64,000 bases of DNA, from contig CANUEZ040000196.1 in assembly GCA_948099385.1 (NCBI GenBank), positions 1,161,001 through 1,225,000 of the forward strand, written 5' to 3'. This DNA is from Fasciola hepatica (lineage: Eukaryota; Platyhelminthes; Trematoda; Plagiorchiida; Fasciolidae). This document shows positions 50,701-63,449 of this stretch, in pieces (position 1 is the stretch's first letter; every line of letters begins with the position of its first letter). Position numbers and translations under genes: made by a program. Below the pieces are notes generated by a model. The model worked only from the letters and a program-made list of their open reading frames with translations, was not told the origin of the DNA and did no database searches.

Positions 50701-52022
50701 CTGTGTGGATTGTTCATAAGGGAATGCCTTGGTTTTACTTAGGCCCATAAATAGAGAAGTGATGGAACATAGGATTGGATCGGTGTGCGAGAATTTGGTA
50801 GTTACCGTTCAAAGCGAAAGCGAAATTCGAAGCCAATTTGGGGATTGTGCTATATCATGTATTGTATATGTTGAACAAAGCGTTGAGATCCATATCGGAT
50901 AGCCTTGTGGTTTGGGTGTTCGACTGACATTCGTTCACCCCAACCCTTGTTCGTGTCTCCGAGTGGGCTCTGTCCATGTGCAATGCTCATGATTCCCTTA
51001 GCGGATCAAACAGCTGTACAGTGCTTCCATAATTTTCAATGGTCAGTTCCGTGGTCAAGCTGCATGGAGAATCGTATTATACAAATCTACTCTGCTACTG
51101 CTCTATTGCATTGTATGAGCAATCTGTGTGGATTGTTCATAAGGGAATGCGTTGGTTTTACTTAGGCCCATAAATTGAGAAGTGATGGAACATAGGATTT
51201 GATCGGTGTGCGAGAATTTGGTTGTTACCGTTCAAAGCGAAAGCGAAAGCCGAAGCCAATTTGGGGATTGTGCTATATCATGTAGTGTATATGTTGAACA
51301 AAGCGTTCAGACCCATATGGGATAGCCTTGTGGTTTGGGTGTTCGACTGACATTCGTTCACCCCAACCCTTGTTCGTGTCTCCGAGTGGGCTCTGTCCAT
51401 GTGCAATGCTCATGATTCCCTTAGCGGATCAAACAGCTGTACAGTGCTTCCATAATTTTCAATGGTCAGTTCCGTGGTCAAGCTGCATGGAGAATCGTAT
51501 TATACAAATCTACTCTGCTACTGCTCTATTGCATTGTATGAGCAATCTGTGTGGATTGTTCATAAGGGAATGCCTTGGTTTTACTTAGGCCCATAAATAG
51601 AGAAGTGATGGAACATAGGATTGGATCGGTGTGCGAGAATCTGGTTGTTACCGTTCAAAGCGAAAGCGAAAGCCGAAGCCAATTTGGGGATTGTGCTATA
51701 TCATGTAGTGTATATGTTGAACAAAGCGTTGAGACCCATATCGGATAGCCTTGTGGTTTGGGTGTTCGACTGACATTCGTTTACCCCAACCCTTGTTCGT
51801 GTCTCCGAGTGGGCTCTGTCCATGTGCAATGCTCATGATTCCCTTAGCGGATCAAACAGCTGTACAGTGCTTCCATAATTTTCAATGGTCAGTTCCGTGG
51901 TCAAGCTGCATGGAGAATCATATTATACAAATCTACTCTGCTACTGCTCTATTGCATTGTATGAGCAATCTGTGTGGATTGTTCATAAGGGAATGCCTTG
52001 GTTTTACTTAGGCCCATAAATA
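47794..52022 (+). repeat. Mixed units, TTCCGTGG form increasingly common
   Basis: Ten units start at 47794, 48217, 48639, 49062, 49485, 49908, 50331 (approx.), 50754, 51177 and 51600. Most have TCTCCGAGTGGG and TTCCGTGGTC. Unit 48217 is 422 bp (one C missing near 48489) and is of the AGCT type. TTTACTAAGGCCC with GAGACGTGATGG is a junction shared by the starts of units 48639 and 50331. I see no steady higher-order period. Confidence 0.68.
48217..48638 (+). repeat. AGCT-type unit far from its relatives, one base short
   Basis: CAATGAGCTGTTCGGTGG lies near 48500, more than 36 kb from the nearest other member (11849). One C is lost at about 48489 (GCTTCATAATT for GCTTCCATAATT), and ATTATCCCAATC is shared with the Q units at 36-40 kb. 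It is a mosaic of distant variants. Confidence 0.72.
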
Positions 52023-55000
52023 GAGAAGTGATGGAACATAGGATTGGATCGGTGTGCGAGAATTTGGTAGTTACCGTTCAAAGCGAAAGCGAAAGCCGAA
52101 GCCAATTTGGGGATTGTGCTATATCATGTAGTGTATATGTTGAACAAAGCGTTGAGACCCATATGGGATAGCCTTGTGGTTTGGGTGTTCGACTGACATT
52201 CGTTCACCCCAACCCTTGTTCGTGTCTCCGAGTGGGCTCTGTCCATGTGCAATGCTCATGATTCCCTTAGCGGATCAAACAGCTGTACAGTGCTTCCATC
52301 ATTTTCAATGGTCAGTTCCGTGGTCAAGCTGCATGGAGAATCATAATATACAAATCTACTCTGCTACTGCTCTATTGCATTGTATGAGCAATCTGTGTGG
52401 ATTGTTCATAAGGGAATGCCTTGGTTTTACTTAGGCCCATAAATTGAGAAGTGATGGAACATAGGATTGGATCGGTGTGCGAGAATTTGGTAGTTACCGT
52501 TCAAAGCGAAAGCGAAAGCGGAAGCCAATTTGGGGATTGTGCTATATCATGTAGTGTATATGTTGAACAAAGCGTTCAGACCCATATCGGATAGCCTTGT
52601 GGTTTGGGTGTTCGACTGACATTCGTTCACCCCAACCCTTGTTCGTGTCTCCGAGTGGGCTCTGTCCATGTGCAATGCTCATGATTCCCTTAGCGGATCA
52701 AACAGCTGTACAGTGCTTCCATAATTTTCAATGGTCAGTTCCGTGGTCAAGCTGCATGGAGAATCGTATTATACAAATCTACTCTGCTACTGCTCTATTG
52801 CATTGTATGAGCAATCTGTGTGGATTGTTCATAAGGGAATGCCTTGGTTTTATTTAGGCCCATAAATAGAGAAGTGATGGAACATAGGATTGGATCGGTG
52901 TGCGAGAATCTGGTTGTTACCGTTCAAAGCGAAAGCGAAAGCCGAAGCCAATTTGGGGATTGTGCTATATCATGTAGTGTATATGTTGAACAAAGCTTTG
53001 AGAACCATATCGGATAGCCTTGTGGTTTGGGTGTTCGACTGACATTCGTTCACCCCAACCCTTGTTCGTGTCTCCGAGTGGGCTCTGTCCATGTGCAATG
53101 CTCATGATTCCCTTAGCGGATCAAACAGCTGTACAGTGCTTCCATAATTTTCAATGGTCAGTTCCGTGGTCAAGCTGCATGGAGAATCATATTATACAAA
53201 TCTACTCTGCTACTGCTCTATTGCATTGTATGAGCAATCTGTGTGGGGATTGTTCATAAGGGAATGCCTTGGCTTTACTTAGGCCCATAAATAGAGAAGT
53301 GATGGAACATAGGATTGGATCGGTGTGCGAGAATTTGGTAGTTACCGTTCAAAGCCAAAGCGAAAGCCGAAGCCAATTTGGGGATTGTGCTATATCATGT
53401 AGTGTATATGTTGAACAAAGCGTTGAGACCCATATGGGATAGCCTTGTGGTTTGGGTGTTCGACTGACATTCGTTCACCCCAACCCTTGTTCGTGTCTCC
53501 GAGTGGGCTCTGTCCATGTGCAATGCTCATGATTCCCTTAGCGGATCAAACAGCTGTACAGTGCTTCCATCATTTTCAATGGTCAGTTCAGTGTTCAAGC
53601 TGCATGGAGAATCATAATATACAAATCTACTCTGCTACTGCTCTATTGCATTGTATGAGCAATCTGTGTGGATTGTTCATAAGGGAATGCCTTGGTTTTA
53701 CTTAGGCCCATAAATAGAGAAGTGATGGAACATAGGATTGGATCGGTGTGCGAGAATTTGGTAGTTACCGTTCAAAGCCAAAGCGAAAGCCGAAGCCAAT
53801 TAGGGGATTGTGCTATATCATGTAGTGTATATGTTGAACAAAGCGTTCAGACCGATATCGGATAGCCTTGTGGTTTGGGTGTTCGACTGACAATCGTTCA
53901 CCCCAACCCTTGTTCGTGTCTCCGAGTGGGCTCTGTCCATGTGCAATGCTCATCATTCCCTTAGCGGATCAAACAGCTGTACAGTGCTTCCATAATTTTC
54001 AATGGTCAGTTCCGTGGTCAAGCTGCATGGAGAATCGTATTATACAAATCTACTCTGCTACTGCTCTATTGCATTGTATGAGCAATCTGTGTGGATTGTT
54101 CATTAGGGAATGCCTTGGTTTTACTTAGGCCCATAAATAGAGAAGTGATGGAACATAGGATTGGATCGGTGTGCGAGAATTTGGTTCTTACCGTTCAAAG
54201 CGAAAGCGAAAGCGGAAGCAAATTTGGGGATTGTGCTATATCATGTAGTGTATATGTTGAACAAAGCTTTGAGACCCATATCGGATAGCCTTGTGGTTTG
54301 GGTGTTCGACTGACATTCGTTCACCCCAACCCTTGTTCGTGTCTCCGAGTGGGCTCTGTCCATGTGCAATGCTCATGATTCCCTTAGCGGATCAAACAGC
54401 TGTACAGTGCTTCCATAATTTTCAATGGTCAGTTCAGTGGTCAAGCTGCATGGAGAATCGTATTATACAAATCTACTCTGCTACTGCTCTATTGCATTGT
54501 ATGAGCAATCTGTGTGGATTGTTCATAAGGGAATGCCTTGGTTTTACTTAGGCCCATAAATAGAGAAGTGATGGAACATAGGATTGGATCGGTGTGCGAG
54601 AATTTGGTAGTTACCGTTCAAAGCGAAAGCGAAATCCGAAGCCAATTTGGGGATTGTGCTATATCATGTAGTGTATATGTTGAACAAAGCGTTGAGACCC
54701 ATATCGGATAGCCTTGTGGTTTGGGTGTTCGACTGACAATCGTTCACCCCAACCCTTGTTCGTGTCTCCGAGTGGGCTCTGTCCATGTGCAATGCTCATG
54801 ATTCCCTTAGCGGATCAAACAGCTGTACAGTGCTTCCATAATTTTCAATGGTCAGTTCCGTGGTCAAGCTGCATGGAGAATCATATTATACAAATCTACT
54901 CTGCTACTGCTCTATTGCATTGTATGAGCAATCTGTGTGGGGATTGTTCATAAGGGAATGCCTTGGTTTTACTTAGGCCCATAAATAGAGAAGTGATGGA

Positions 55001-56256
55001 ACATAGGATTGGATCGGTGTGCGAGAATTTGGTTGTTACCGTTCAAAGCCAAAGCGAAAGCCGAAGCCAATTAGGGGATTGTGCTATATCATGTAGTGTA
55101 TATGTTGAACAAAGCGTTCAGACCGATATCGGATAGCCTTGTGGTTTGGGTGTTCGACTGACAATCGTTCACCCCAACCCTTGTTCGTGTCTCCGAGTGG
55201 GCTCTGTCCATGTGCAATGCTCATGATTCCCTTAGCGGATCAAACAGCTGTACAGTGCTTCCATCATTTTCAATGGTCAGTTCCGTGGTCAAGCTGCATG
55301 GAGAATCATAATATACAAATCTACTCTGCTACTGCTCTATTGCATTGTATGAGCAATCTGTGTGGATTGTTCATAAGGGAATGCCTTGGTTTTACTTAGG
55401 CCCATAAATAGAGAAGTGATGGAACATAGGATTGGATCGGTGTGCGAGAATTTGGTTGTTACCGTTCAAAGCGAAAGCGAAAGCCGAAGCCAATTAGGGG
55501 ATTGTGCTATATCATGTAGTGTATATGTTGAACAAAGCGTTCAGACCGATATCGGATAGCCTTGTGGTTTGGGTGTTCGACTGACAATCGTTCACCCCAA
55601 CCCTTGTTCGTGTCTCCGAGTGGGCTCTGTCCATGTGCAATGCTCATGATTCCCTTAGCGGATCAAACAGCTGTACAGTGCTTCCATAATTTTCAATGGT
55701 CAGTTCCGTGGTCAAGCTGCATGGAGAATCGTATTATACAAATCTACTCTGCTACTGCTCTATTGCATTGTATGAGCAATCTGTGTGGATTGTTCATAAG
55801 GGAATGCCTTGGTTTTACTTAGGCCCATAAATTGAGAAGTGATGGAACATAGGATTGGATCGGTGTGCGAGAATTTGGTAGTTACCGTTCAAAGCGAAAG
55901 CGAAAGCGGAAGCCAATTTGGGGATTGTGCTATATCATGTAGTGTATATGTTGAACAAAGCGTTGAGACCCATATCGGATAGCCTTGTGGTTTGGGTGTT
56001 CGACTGACATTCGTTCACCCCAACCCTTGTTCGTGTCTCCGAGTGGGCTCTGTCCATGTGCAATGCTCATGATTCCCTTAGCGGATCAAACAGCTGTACA
56101 GTGCTTCCATAATTTTCAATGGTCAGTTCAGTGGTCAAGCTGCATGGAGAATCGTATTATACAAATCTACTCTGCTACTGCTCTATTGCATTGTATGAGC
56201 AATCTGTGTGGATTGTTCATAAGGGAATGCCTTGGTTTTACTTAGGCCCATAAATA
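52023..56256 (+). repeat. 3- to 4-unit higher-order repeat, about three copies
   Basis: The first unit of each copy has CCATCATTTTCAATGG with CATAATATACAA (52023, 53294, 54988). The next has GAATCGTATTATAC (52446, 53717, 55411). A GG-insertion unit closes the first two copies (52869 near 53246; 54563 near 54940). Copy 1 is three units (52023-53293, 1271 bp). Copy 2 has an extra TTCAGTGGTC unit at 54140 (53294-54987, 1694 bp). Copy 3 begins 54988 and keeps only the first three unit types. Lengths are 3 or 4 times 423 plus the two inserted bases. Confidence 0.75.
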
Positions 56257-58371
56257 TTGAAGTGATGGAACATAGGATTGGATCGGTGTGCGAGAATTTG
56301 GTAGTTACCGTTCAAAGCGAAAGCGAAAGCCGAAGCCAATTTGGGGATTGTGCTATATCATGTAGTGTATATGTTGAACAAAGCTTTGAGACCCATATCG
56401 GATAGCCTTGTGGTTTGGGTGTTCGACTGACATTCGTTCACCCCAACCCTTGTTCGTGTCTCCGAGTGGGCTCTGTCCATGTGCAATGCTCATGATTCCC
56501 TTAGCGGATCAAACAGCTGTACAGTGCTTCCATAATTTTCAATGGTCAGTTCAGTGGTCAAGCTGCATGGAGAACCGTATTATACAAATCTACTCTGCTA
56601 CTGCTCTATTGCATTGTATGAGCAATCTGTGTGGATTGTTCATAAGGGAATGCCTTGGTTTTACTTAGGCCCATAAATAGAGAAGTGGTGGAACATAGGA
56701 TTGGATCGGTGTGCGAGAATTTGGTAGTTACCGTTCAAAGCGAAAGCGAAAGCCGAAGCCAATTTGGGGATTGTGCTATATCATGTATTGTATATGTTGA
56801 ACAAAGCGTTGAGACCCATATCGGATAGCCTTGTGGTTTGGGTGTTCGACTGACAATCGTTCACCCCAACCGTTGTTCGTGTCTCCGAGTGGGCTCTGTC
56901 CATGTGCAATGCTCATGATTCCCTTAGCGGATCAAACAGCTGTACAGTGCTTCCATAATTTTCAATGGTCAGTTCCGTGGTCAAGCTGCATGGAGAATCA
57001 TATTATACAAATCTACTCTGCTACTGCTCTATTGCATTGTATGAGCAATCTGTGTGGATTGTTCATAAGGGAATGCCTTGGTTTTACTTAGGCCCATAAA
57101 TAGAGAAGTGATGGAACATAGGATTGGATCGGTGTGCGAGAATTTGGTTGTTACCGCTCAAAGCGAAAGCGAAAGCCGAAGCCAATTTGGGGATTGTGCT
57201 ATATCATGTATTGTATATGTTGAACAAAGCGTTGAGATCCATATCGGATAGCCTTGTGCTTCGGGTGTTCGACTGACATTCGTTCACCCCAACCCTTGTT
57301 CGTGTCTCCGAGTGGGCTCTGTCCATGTGCAATGCTCATGATTCCCTTAGCGGATCAAACAGCTGTACAGTGCTTCCATAATTTTCAATGGTCAGTTCCG
57401 TGGTCAAGCTGCATGGAGAATCGTATTATACAAATCTACTCTGCTACTGCTCTATTGCATTGTATGAGCAATCTGTGTGGATTGTTCATAAGGGAATGCC
57501 TTGATTTTACTTAGGCCCATAAATAGAGAAGTGATGGAACATAGGATTGGATCGGTGTGCGAGAATTTGGTAGTTACCGTTCAAAGCGAAAGCGAAAGCC
57601 GAAGCCAATTTGGGGATTGTGCTATATCATGTAGTGTATATGTTGAACAAAGCTTTGAGACCCATATCGGATAGCGTTGTGGTTTGGGTGTTCGACTGAC
57701 ATTCGTTCACCCCAACCCTTGTTCGTGTCTCCGAGTGGGCTCTGTCCATGTGCAATGCTCATGATTCCCTTAGCGGATCAAACAGCTGTACAGTGCTTCC
57801 ATAATTTTCAATGGTCAGTTCCGTGGTCAAGCTGCATGGAGAATCATATTATACAAATCTACTCTGCTACTGCTCTATTGCATTGTATGAGCAATCTGTG
57901 TGGATTGTTCATAAGGGAATGCCTTGGTTTTACTTAGGCCCATAAATAGAGAAGTGATGGAACATAGGATTGGATCGGTGTGCGAGAATTTGGTAGTTAC
58001 CGTTCAAAGCGAGAGCGAAAGCTGAAGCCAATTTGGGGATTGTGCTATATCATGTAGTGTATATGTTGAACAAAGCGTTGAGACCCATATCGGATAGCCT
58101 TGTGGTTTGGGTGTTCGACTGACATTCGTTCACCCCAACCCTTGTTCGTGTCTCCGAGTGGGCTCTGTCCATGTGCAATGCTCATGATTCCCTTAGCGGA
58201 TCAAACAGCTGTACAGTGCTTCCATAATTTTCAATGGTCAGTTCCGTGGTCAAGCTGCATGGAGAATCATATTATACAAATCTACTCTGCTACTGCTCTA
58301 TTGCATTGTATGAGCAATCTGTGTGGATTGTTCATAAGGGAATGCCTTGGTTTTACTTAGGCCCATAAATA
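56257..58371 (+). repeat. Five units between the last two higher-order blocks
   Basis: Units 56257, 56680, 57103, 57526 and 57949. GGTAGTTACC is the rule except in 57103 (ACCGCTC, GTGCTTCGGG). TTCAGTGGTC in 56257 gives way to TTCCGTGGTC. No higher-order period is evident. Confidence 0.7.
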
Positions 58372-59640
58372 GAGAAGTGATGGAACATAGGATTGGATCG
58401 GTGTGCGAGACTTTGGTAGTTACCGTTCAAAGCGAGAGCGAAAGCCGAAGCCAATTTGGGGATTGTGCTATACCATGTAGTGTATATGTTGAACAAAGCT
58501 TTGAGACCCATATCGGATAGCCTTGTGGTTTGGGTGTTCGACTGACATTCGTTCACCCCAACCCTTGTTCGTGTCTCCGAGTGGGCTCTGTCCATGTGCA
58601 ATGCTCATGATTCCCTTAGCGGATCAAACAGCTGTACAGTGTTTCCATAATTTTCAAAGGTCAGTTCCGTGGTCAAGCTGCATGGAGAATCGTATTATAC
58701 AAATCTACTCTGCTACTGCTCTATTGCATTGTATGAGCAATCTGTGTGGATTGTTCATAAGGGAATGCCTTGGTTTTACTTAGGCCCATAAATTGAGAAG
58801 TGATGGAACATAGGATTGGATCGGTGTGCGAGAATTTGGTTGTTACCGCTCAAAGCGAAAGCGAAAGCCGAAGCCAATTTGGGGATTGTGCTATATCATG
58901 TAGTGTATATGTTGAACAAAGCGTTGAGACCCATATCGGATAGCCTTGTGGTTTGGGTGTTCGACTGACATTCGTTCACCCCAACCCTTGTTCGTGTCCC
59001 CGTGTGGGCTCTGTCCATGTGCAATGCTCATGATTCCCTTAGCGGATCAAACAGCTGTACAGTGCTTCCATAATTTTCAATGGTCAGTTCAGTGTTCAAG
59101 CTGCATGGAGAATCATATTATACAAATCTACTCTGCTACTGCTCTATTGCATTGTATGAGCAATCTGTGTGGATTGTTCATATGATAATGCCTTGGCTTT
59201 ACTTAGGCCCATAAATAGAGAAGTGATGGAACATAGGATTGGATCGGTGTGCGAGAATTTGGTTGTTACCGTTCAAAGCGAAAGCGAAAGCGGAAGCCAA
59301 TTTGGGGATTGTGCTATATCATGTAGTGTATATGTTGAACAAAGCGTTGAGACCCATATCGGATAGCCTTGTGGTTTGGGTGTTCGACTGACATTCGTTC
59401 ACCCCAACCCTTGTTCGTGTCTCCGAGTGGGCTCTGTCCATGTGCAATGCTCATGATTCCCTTAGCGGATCAAACAGCTGTACAGTGCTTCCATAATTTT
59501 CAATGGTCAGTTCAGTGGTCAAGCTGCATGGAGAATCATATTATACAAATCTACTCTGCTACTGCTCTATTGCATTGTATGAGCAATCTGTGTGGATTGT
59601 TCATAAGGGAATGCCTTGGTTTTACTTAGGCCCATAAATA
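58372..59640 (+). repeat. Right-hand higher-order block, 3-unit copy (X-Y-Z, 1269 bp)
   Basis: X at 58372 has GAGACTTTGGTAG, GAGAGCG, CTATACCATG, AGTGTTTCC and CAAAGGTCAG. Y at 58795 has ACCGCTC, CCCCGTGTGGG and CATATGATAATGCC. Z at 59218 has GCGGAAGCC and TTCAGTGGTC, and ends with the usual CCCATAAATAGAG. It lacks the fourth unit W found in the next copies. Confidence 0.82.
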
Positions 59641-61334
59641 GAGAAGTGATGGAACATAGGATTGGATCGGTGTGCGAGACTTTGGTAGTTACCGTTCAAA
59701 GCGAGAGCGAAAGCCGAAGCCAATTTGGGGATTGTGCTATACCATGTAGTGTATATGTTGAACAAAGCTTTGAGACCCATATCGGATAGCCTTGTGGTTT
59801 GGGTGTTCGACTGACATTCGTTCACCCCAACCCTTGTTCGTGTCTCCGAGTGGGCTCTGTCCATGTGCAATGCTCATGATTCCCTTAGCGGATCAAACAG
59901 CTGTACAGTGTTTCCATAATTTTCAAAGGTCAGTTCCGTGGTCAAGCTGCATGGAGAATCGTATTATACAAATCTACTCTGCTACTGCTCTATTGCATTG
60001 TATGAGCAATCTGTGTGGATTGTTCATAAGGGAATGCCTTGGTTTTACTTAGGCCCATAAATTGAGAAGTGATGGAACATAGGATTGGATCGGTGTGCGA
60101 GAATTTGGTTGTTACCGCTCAAAGCGAAAGCGAAAGCGGAAGCCAATTTGGGGATTGTGCTATATCATGTAGTGTATATGTTGAACAAAGCGTTGAGACC
60201 CATATCGGATAGCCTTGTGGTTTGGGTGTTCGACTGACATTCGTTCACCCCAACCCTTGTTCGTGTCCCCGTGTGGGCTCTGTCCATGTGCAATGCTCAT
60301 GATTCCCTTAGCGGATCAAACAGCTGTACAGTGCTTCCATAATTTTCAATGGTCAGTTCAGTGGTCAAGCTGCATGGAGAATCATATTATACAAATCTAC
60401 TCTGCTACTGCTCTATTGCATTGTATGAGCAATCTGTGTGGGGATTGTTCATATGATAATGCCTTGGCTTTACTTAGGCCCATAAATAGAGAAGTGATGG
60501 AACATAGGATTGGATCGGTGTGCGAGAATTTGGTTGTTACCGTTCAAAGCGAAAGCGAAAGCGGAAGCCAATTTGGGGATTGTGCTATATCATGTAGTGT
60601 ATATGTTGAACAAAGCGTTGAGACCCATATCGGATAGCCTTGTGGTTTGGGTGTTCGACTGACATTCGTTCACCCCAACCCTTGTTCGTGTCTCCGAGTG
60701 GGCTCTGTCCATGTGCAATGCTCATGATTCCCTTAGCGGATCAAACAGCTGTACAGTGCTTCCATAATTTTCAATGGTCAGTTCAGTGGTCAAGCTGCAT
60801 GGAGAATCATATTATACAAATCTACTCTGCTACTGCTCTATTGCATTGTATGAGCAATCTGTGTGGATTGTTCATAAGGGAATGCCTTGGTTTTACTTAG
60901 GCCCATACATATTGAAATAATGGAACATAGGATTGGATCGGTGTGCGAGAATTTGGTTGTTACCGCTCAAAGCGAAAGCGAAAGTTGAAGCCAATTTGGG
61001 GATTGTGCTATATCATGTATTGTATATGTTGAACAAAGCGTTGAGACCCATATCGGATAGCCTTGTGGTTTGGGTGTTCGACTGGCATTCGTTCACCCCA
61101 ACCCTTGTTCGTGTCTCCGAGTGGGCTCTGTCCATGTGCAATGCTCATGATTCCCTTAGCGGATCAAACAGCTGTACAGTGCTTCCATAATTTTCAATGG
61201 TCAGTTCCGTGGTCAAGCTGCATGGAGAATCATATTATACAAATCTACTCTGCTACTGCTCTATTGCATTGTATGAGCAATCTGTGTGGATTGTTCATAA
61301 GGGAATGCCTTGGTTTTACTTAGGCCCATAAATA
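59641..61334 (+). repeat. Right-hand higher-order block, first 4-unit copy (X-Y-Z-W, 1694 bp)
   Basis: X at 59641 repeats the rare GAGACTTTGG and CTATACCATG. Y at 60064 keeps CATATGATAATGCC and has a GG insertion near 60440, which accounts for the two extra bases and joins two frames into a 140-codon open stretch. Z at 60489 ends in CCCATACATATTGAAATAATGG. W at 60912 has GTTGAAGCC and GACTGGCATTCG. Confidence 0.85.
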
Positions 61335-63026
61335 GAGAAGTGATGGAACATAGCATTGGATCGGTGTGCGAGAATTTGGTAGTGACCGTTCAAAGCGAGA
61401 GCGAAAGCCGAAGCCAATTTGGGGATTGTGCTATATCATGTAGTGTATATGTTGAACAAAGCTTTGAGACCCATATCGGATAGCCTTGTGGTTTGGGTGT
61501 TCGACTGACATTCGTTCACCCCAACCCTTGTTCGTGTCTCCGAGTGGGCTCTGTCCATGTGCAATGCTCATGATTCCCTTAGCGGATCAAACAGCTGTAC
61601 AGTGTTTCCATAATTTTCAAAGGTCAGTTCCGTGGTCAAGCTGCATGGAGAATCGTATTATACAAATCTACTCTGCTACTGCTCTATTGCATTGTATGAG
61701 CAATCTGTGTGGATTGTTCATAAGGGAATGCCTTGGTTTTACTTAGGCCCATAAATTGAGAAGTGATGGAACATAGGATTGGATCGGTGTGCGAGAATTT
61801 GGTTGTCACCATTCAAAGCGAAAGCGAAAGCCGAAGCCAATTTGGGGATTGTGCTATATCATGTAGTGTATATGTTGAACAAAGCGTTGAGACCCATATC
61901 GGATAGCCTTGTGGTTTGGGTGTTCGACTGACATTCGTTCACCCCAACCCTTGTTCGTGTCCCCGTGTGGGCTCTGTCCATGTGCAATGCTCATGATTCC
62001 CTTAGCGGATCAAACAGCTGTACAGTGCTTCCATAATTTTCAATGGTCAGTTCAGTGGTCAAGCTGCATGGAGAATCATATTATACAAATCTACTCTGCT
62101 ACTGCTCTATTGCATTGTATGAGCAATCTGTGTGGATTGTTCATAAGGGAATGCCTTGGTTTTACTTAGGCCCATAAATAGAGAAGTGATGGAACATAGG
62201 ATTGGATCGGTGTGCGAGAATTTGGTTGTTACCGTTCAAAGCGAAAGCGAAAGCGGAAGCCAATTTGGGGATTGTGCTATATCATGTAGTGTATATGTTG
62301 AACAAAGCGTTGAGACCCATATCGGATAGCCTTGTGGTTTGGGTGTTCGACTGACATTCGTTCACCCCAACCCTTGTTCGTGTCTCCGAGTGGGCTCTGT
62401 CCATGTGCAATGCTCATGATTCCCTTAGCGGATCAAACAGCTGTACAGTGCTTCCATAATTTTCAATGGTCAGTTCAGTGGTCAAGCTGCATGGAGAATC
62501 ATATTATACAAATCTACTCTGCTACTGCTCTATTGCATTGTATGAGCAATCTGTGTGGATTGTTCATAAGGGAATGCCTTGGTTTTACTTAGGCCCATAC
62601 ATATTGAAATAATGGAACATAGGATTGGATCGGTGTGCGAGAATTTGGTTGTTACCGCTCAAAGCGAAAGCGAAAGTTGAAGCCAATTTGGGGATTGTGC
62701 TATATCATGTATTGTATATGTTGAACAAAGCGTTGAGACCCATATCGGATAGCCTTGTGGTTTGGGTGTTCGACTGGCATTCGTTCACCCCAACCCTTGT
62801 TCGTGTCTCCGAGTGGGCTCTGTCCATGTGCAATGCTCATGATTCCCTTAGCGGATCAAACAGCTGTACAGTGCTTCCATAATTTTCAATGGTCAGTTCA
62901 GTGTTCAAGCTGCATGGAGAATCATATTATACAAATCTACTCTGCTACTGCTCTATTGCATTGTATGAGCAATCTGTGTGGATTGTTCATAAGGGAATGC
63001 CTTGGTTTTACTTAGGCCCATAAATA
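61335..63026 (+). repeat. Right-hand higher-order block, second 4-unit copy (X-Y-Z-W, 1692 bp)
   Basis: X at 61335 has CATAGCATTGG and GTAGTGACCG. Y at 61758 has GTCACCATTC, otherwise seen only in unit 44410 (ACCATTC also in 46102), and lacks CATATGATAAT. Z at 62181 and W at 62604 match the previous copy, except that W has TTCAGTGTTC in place of TTCCGTGGTC. Confidence 0.84.
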
Positions 63027-63449
63027 GAGAAGTGATGGAACATAGCATTGGATCGGTGTGCGAGAATTTGGTAGTGACCGTTCAAAGCGAGAGCGAAAGC
63101 CGAAGCCAATTTGGGGATTGTGCTATATCATGTAGTGTATATGTTGAACAAAGCTTTGAGACCCATATCGGATAGCCTTGTGGTTTGGGTGTTCGACTGA
63201 CATTCGTTCACCCCAACCCTTGTTCGTGTCTCCGAGTGGGCTCTGTCCATGTGCAATGCTCATGATTCCCTTAGCGGATCAAACAGCTGTACAGTGTTTC
63301 CATAATTTTCAATGGTCAGTTCCGTGGTCAAGCTGCATGGAGAATCGTATTATACAAATCTACTCTGCTACTGCTCTATTGCATTGTATGAGCAATCTGT
63401 GTGGATTGTTCATAAGGGAATGCCTTGGTTTTACTTAGGCCCATAAATA

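Noticed and set aside
60215..60637. A 140-codon open frame, the longest in the window
   Set aside because: It arises because a GG insertion near 60440 joins the recurrent frame to another frame of the next unit. The same two frames are separated by stops in other units.
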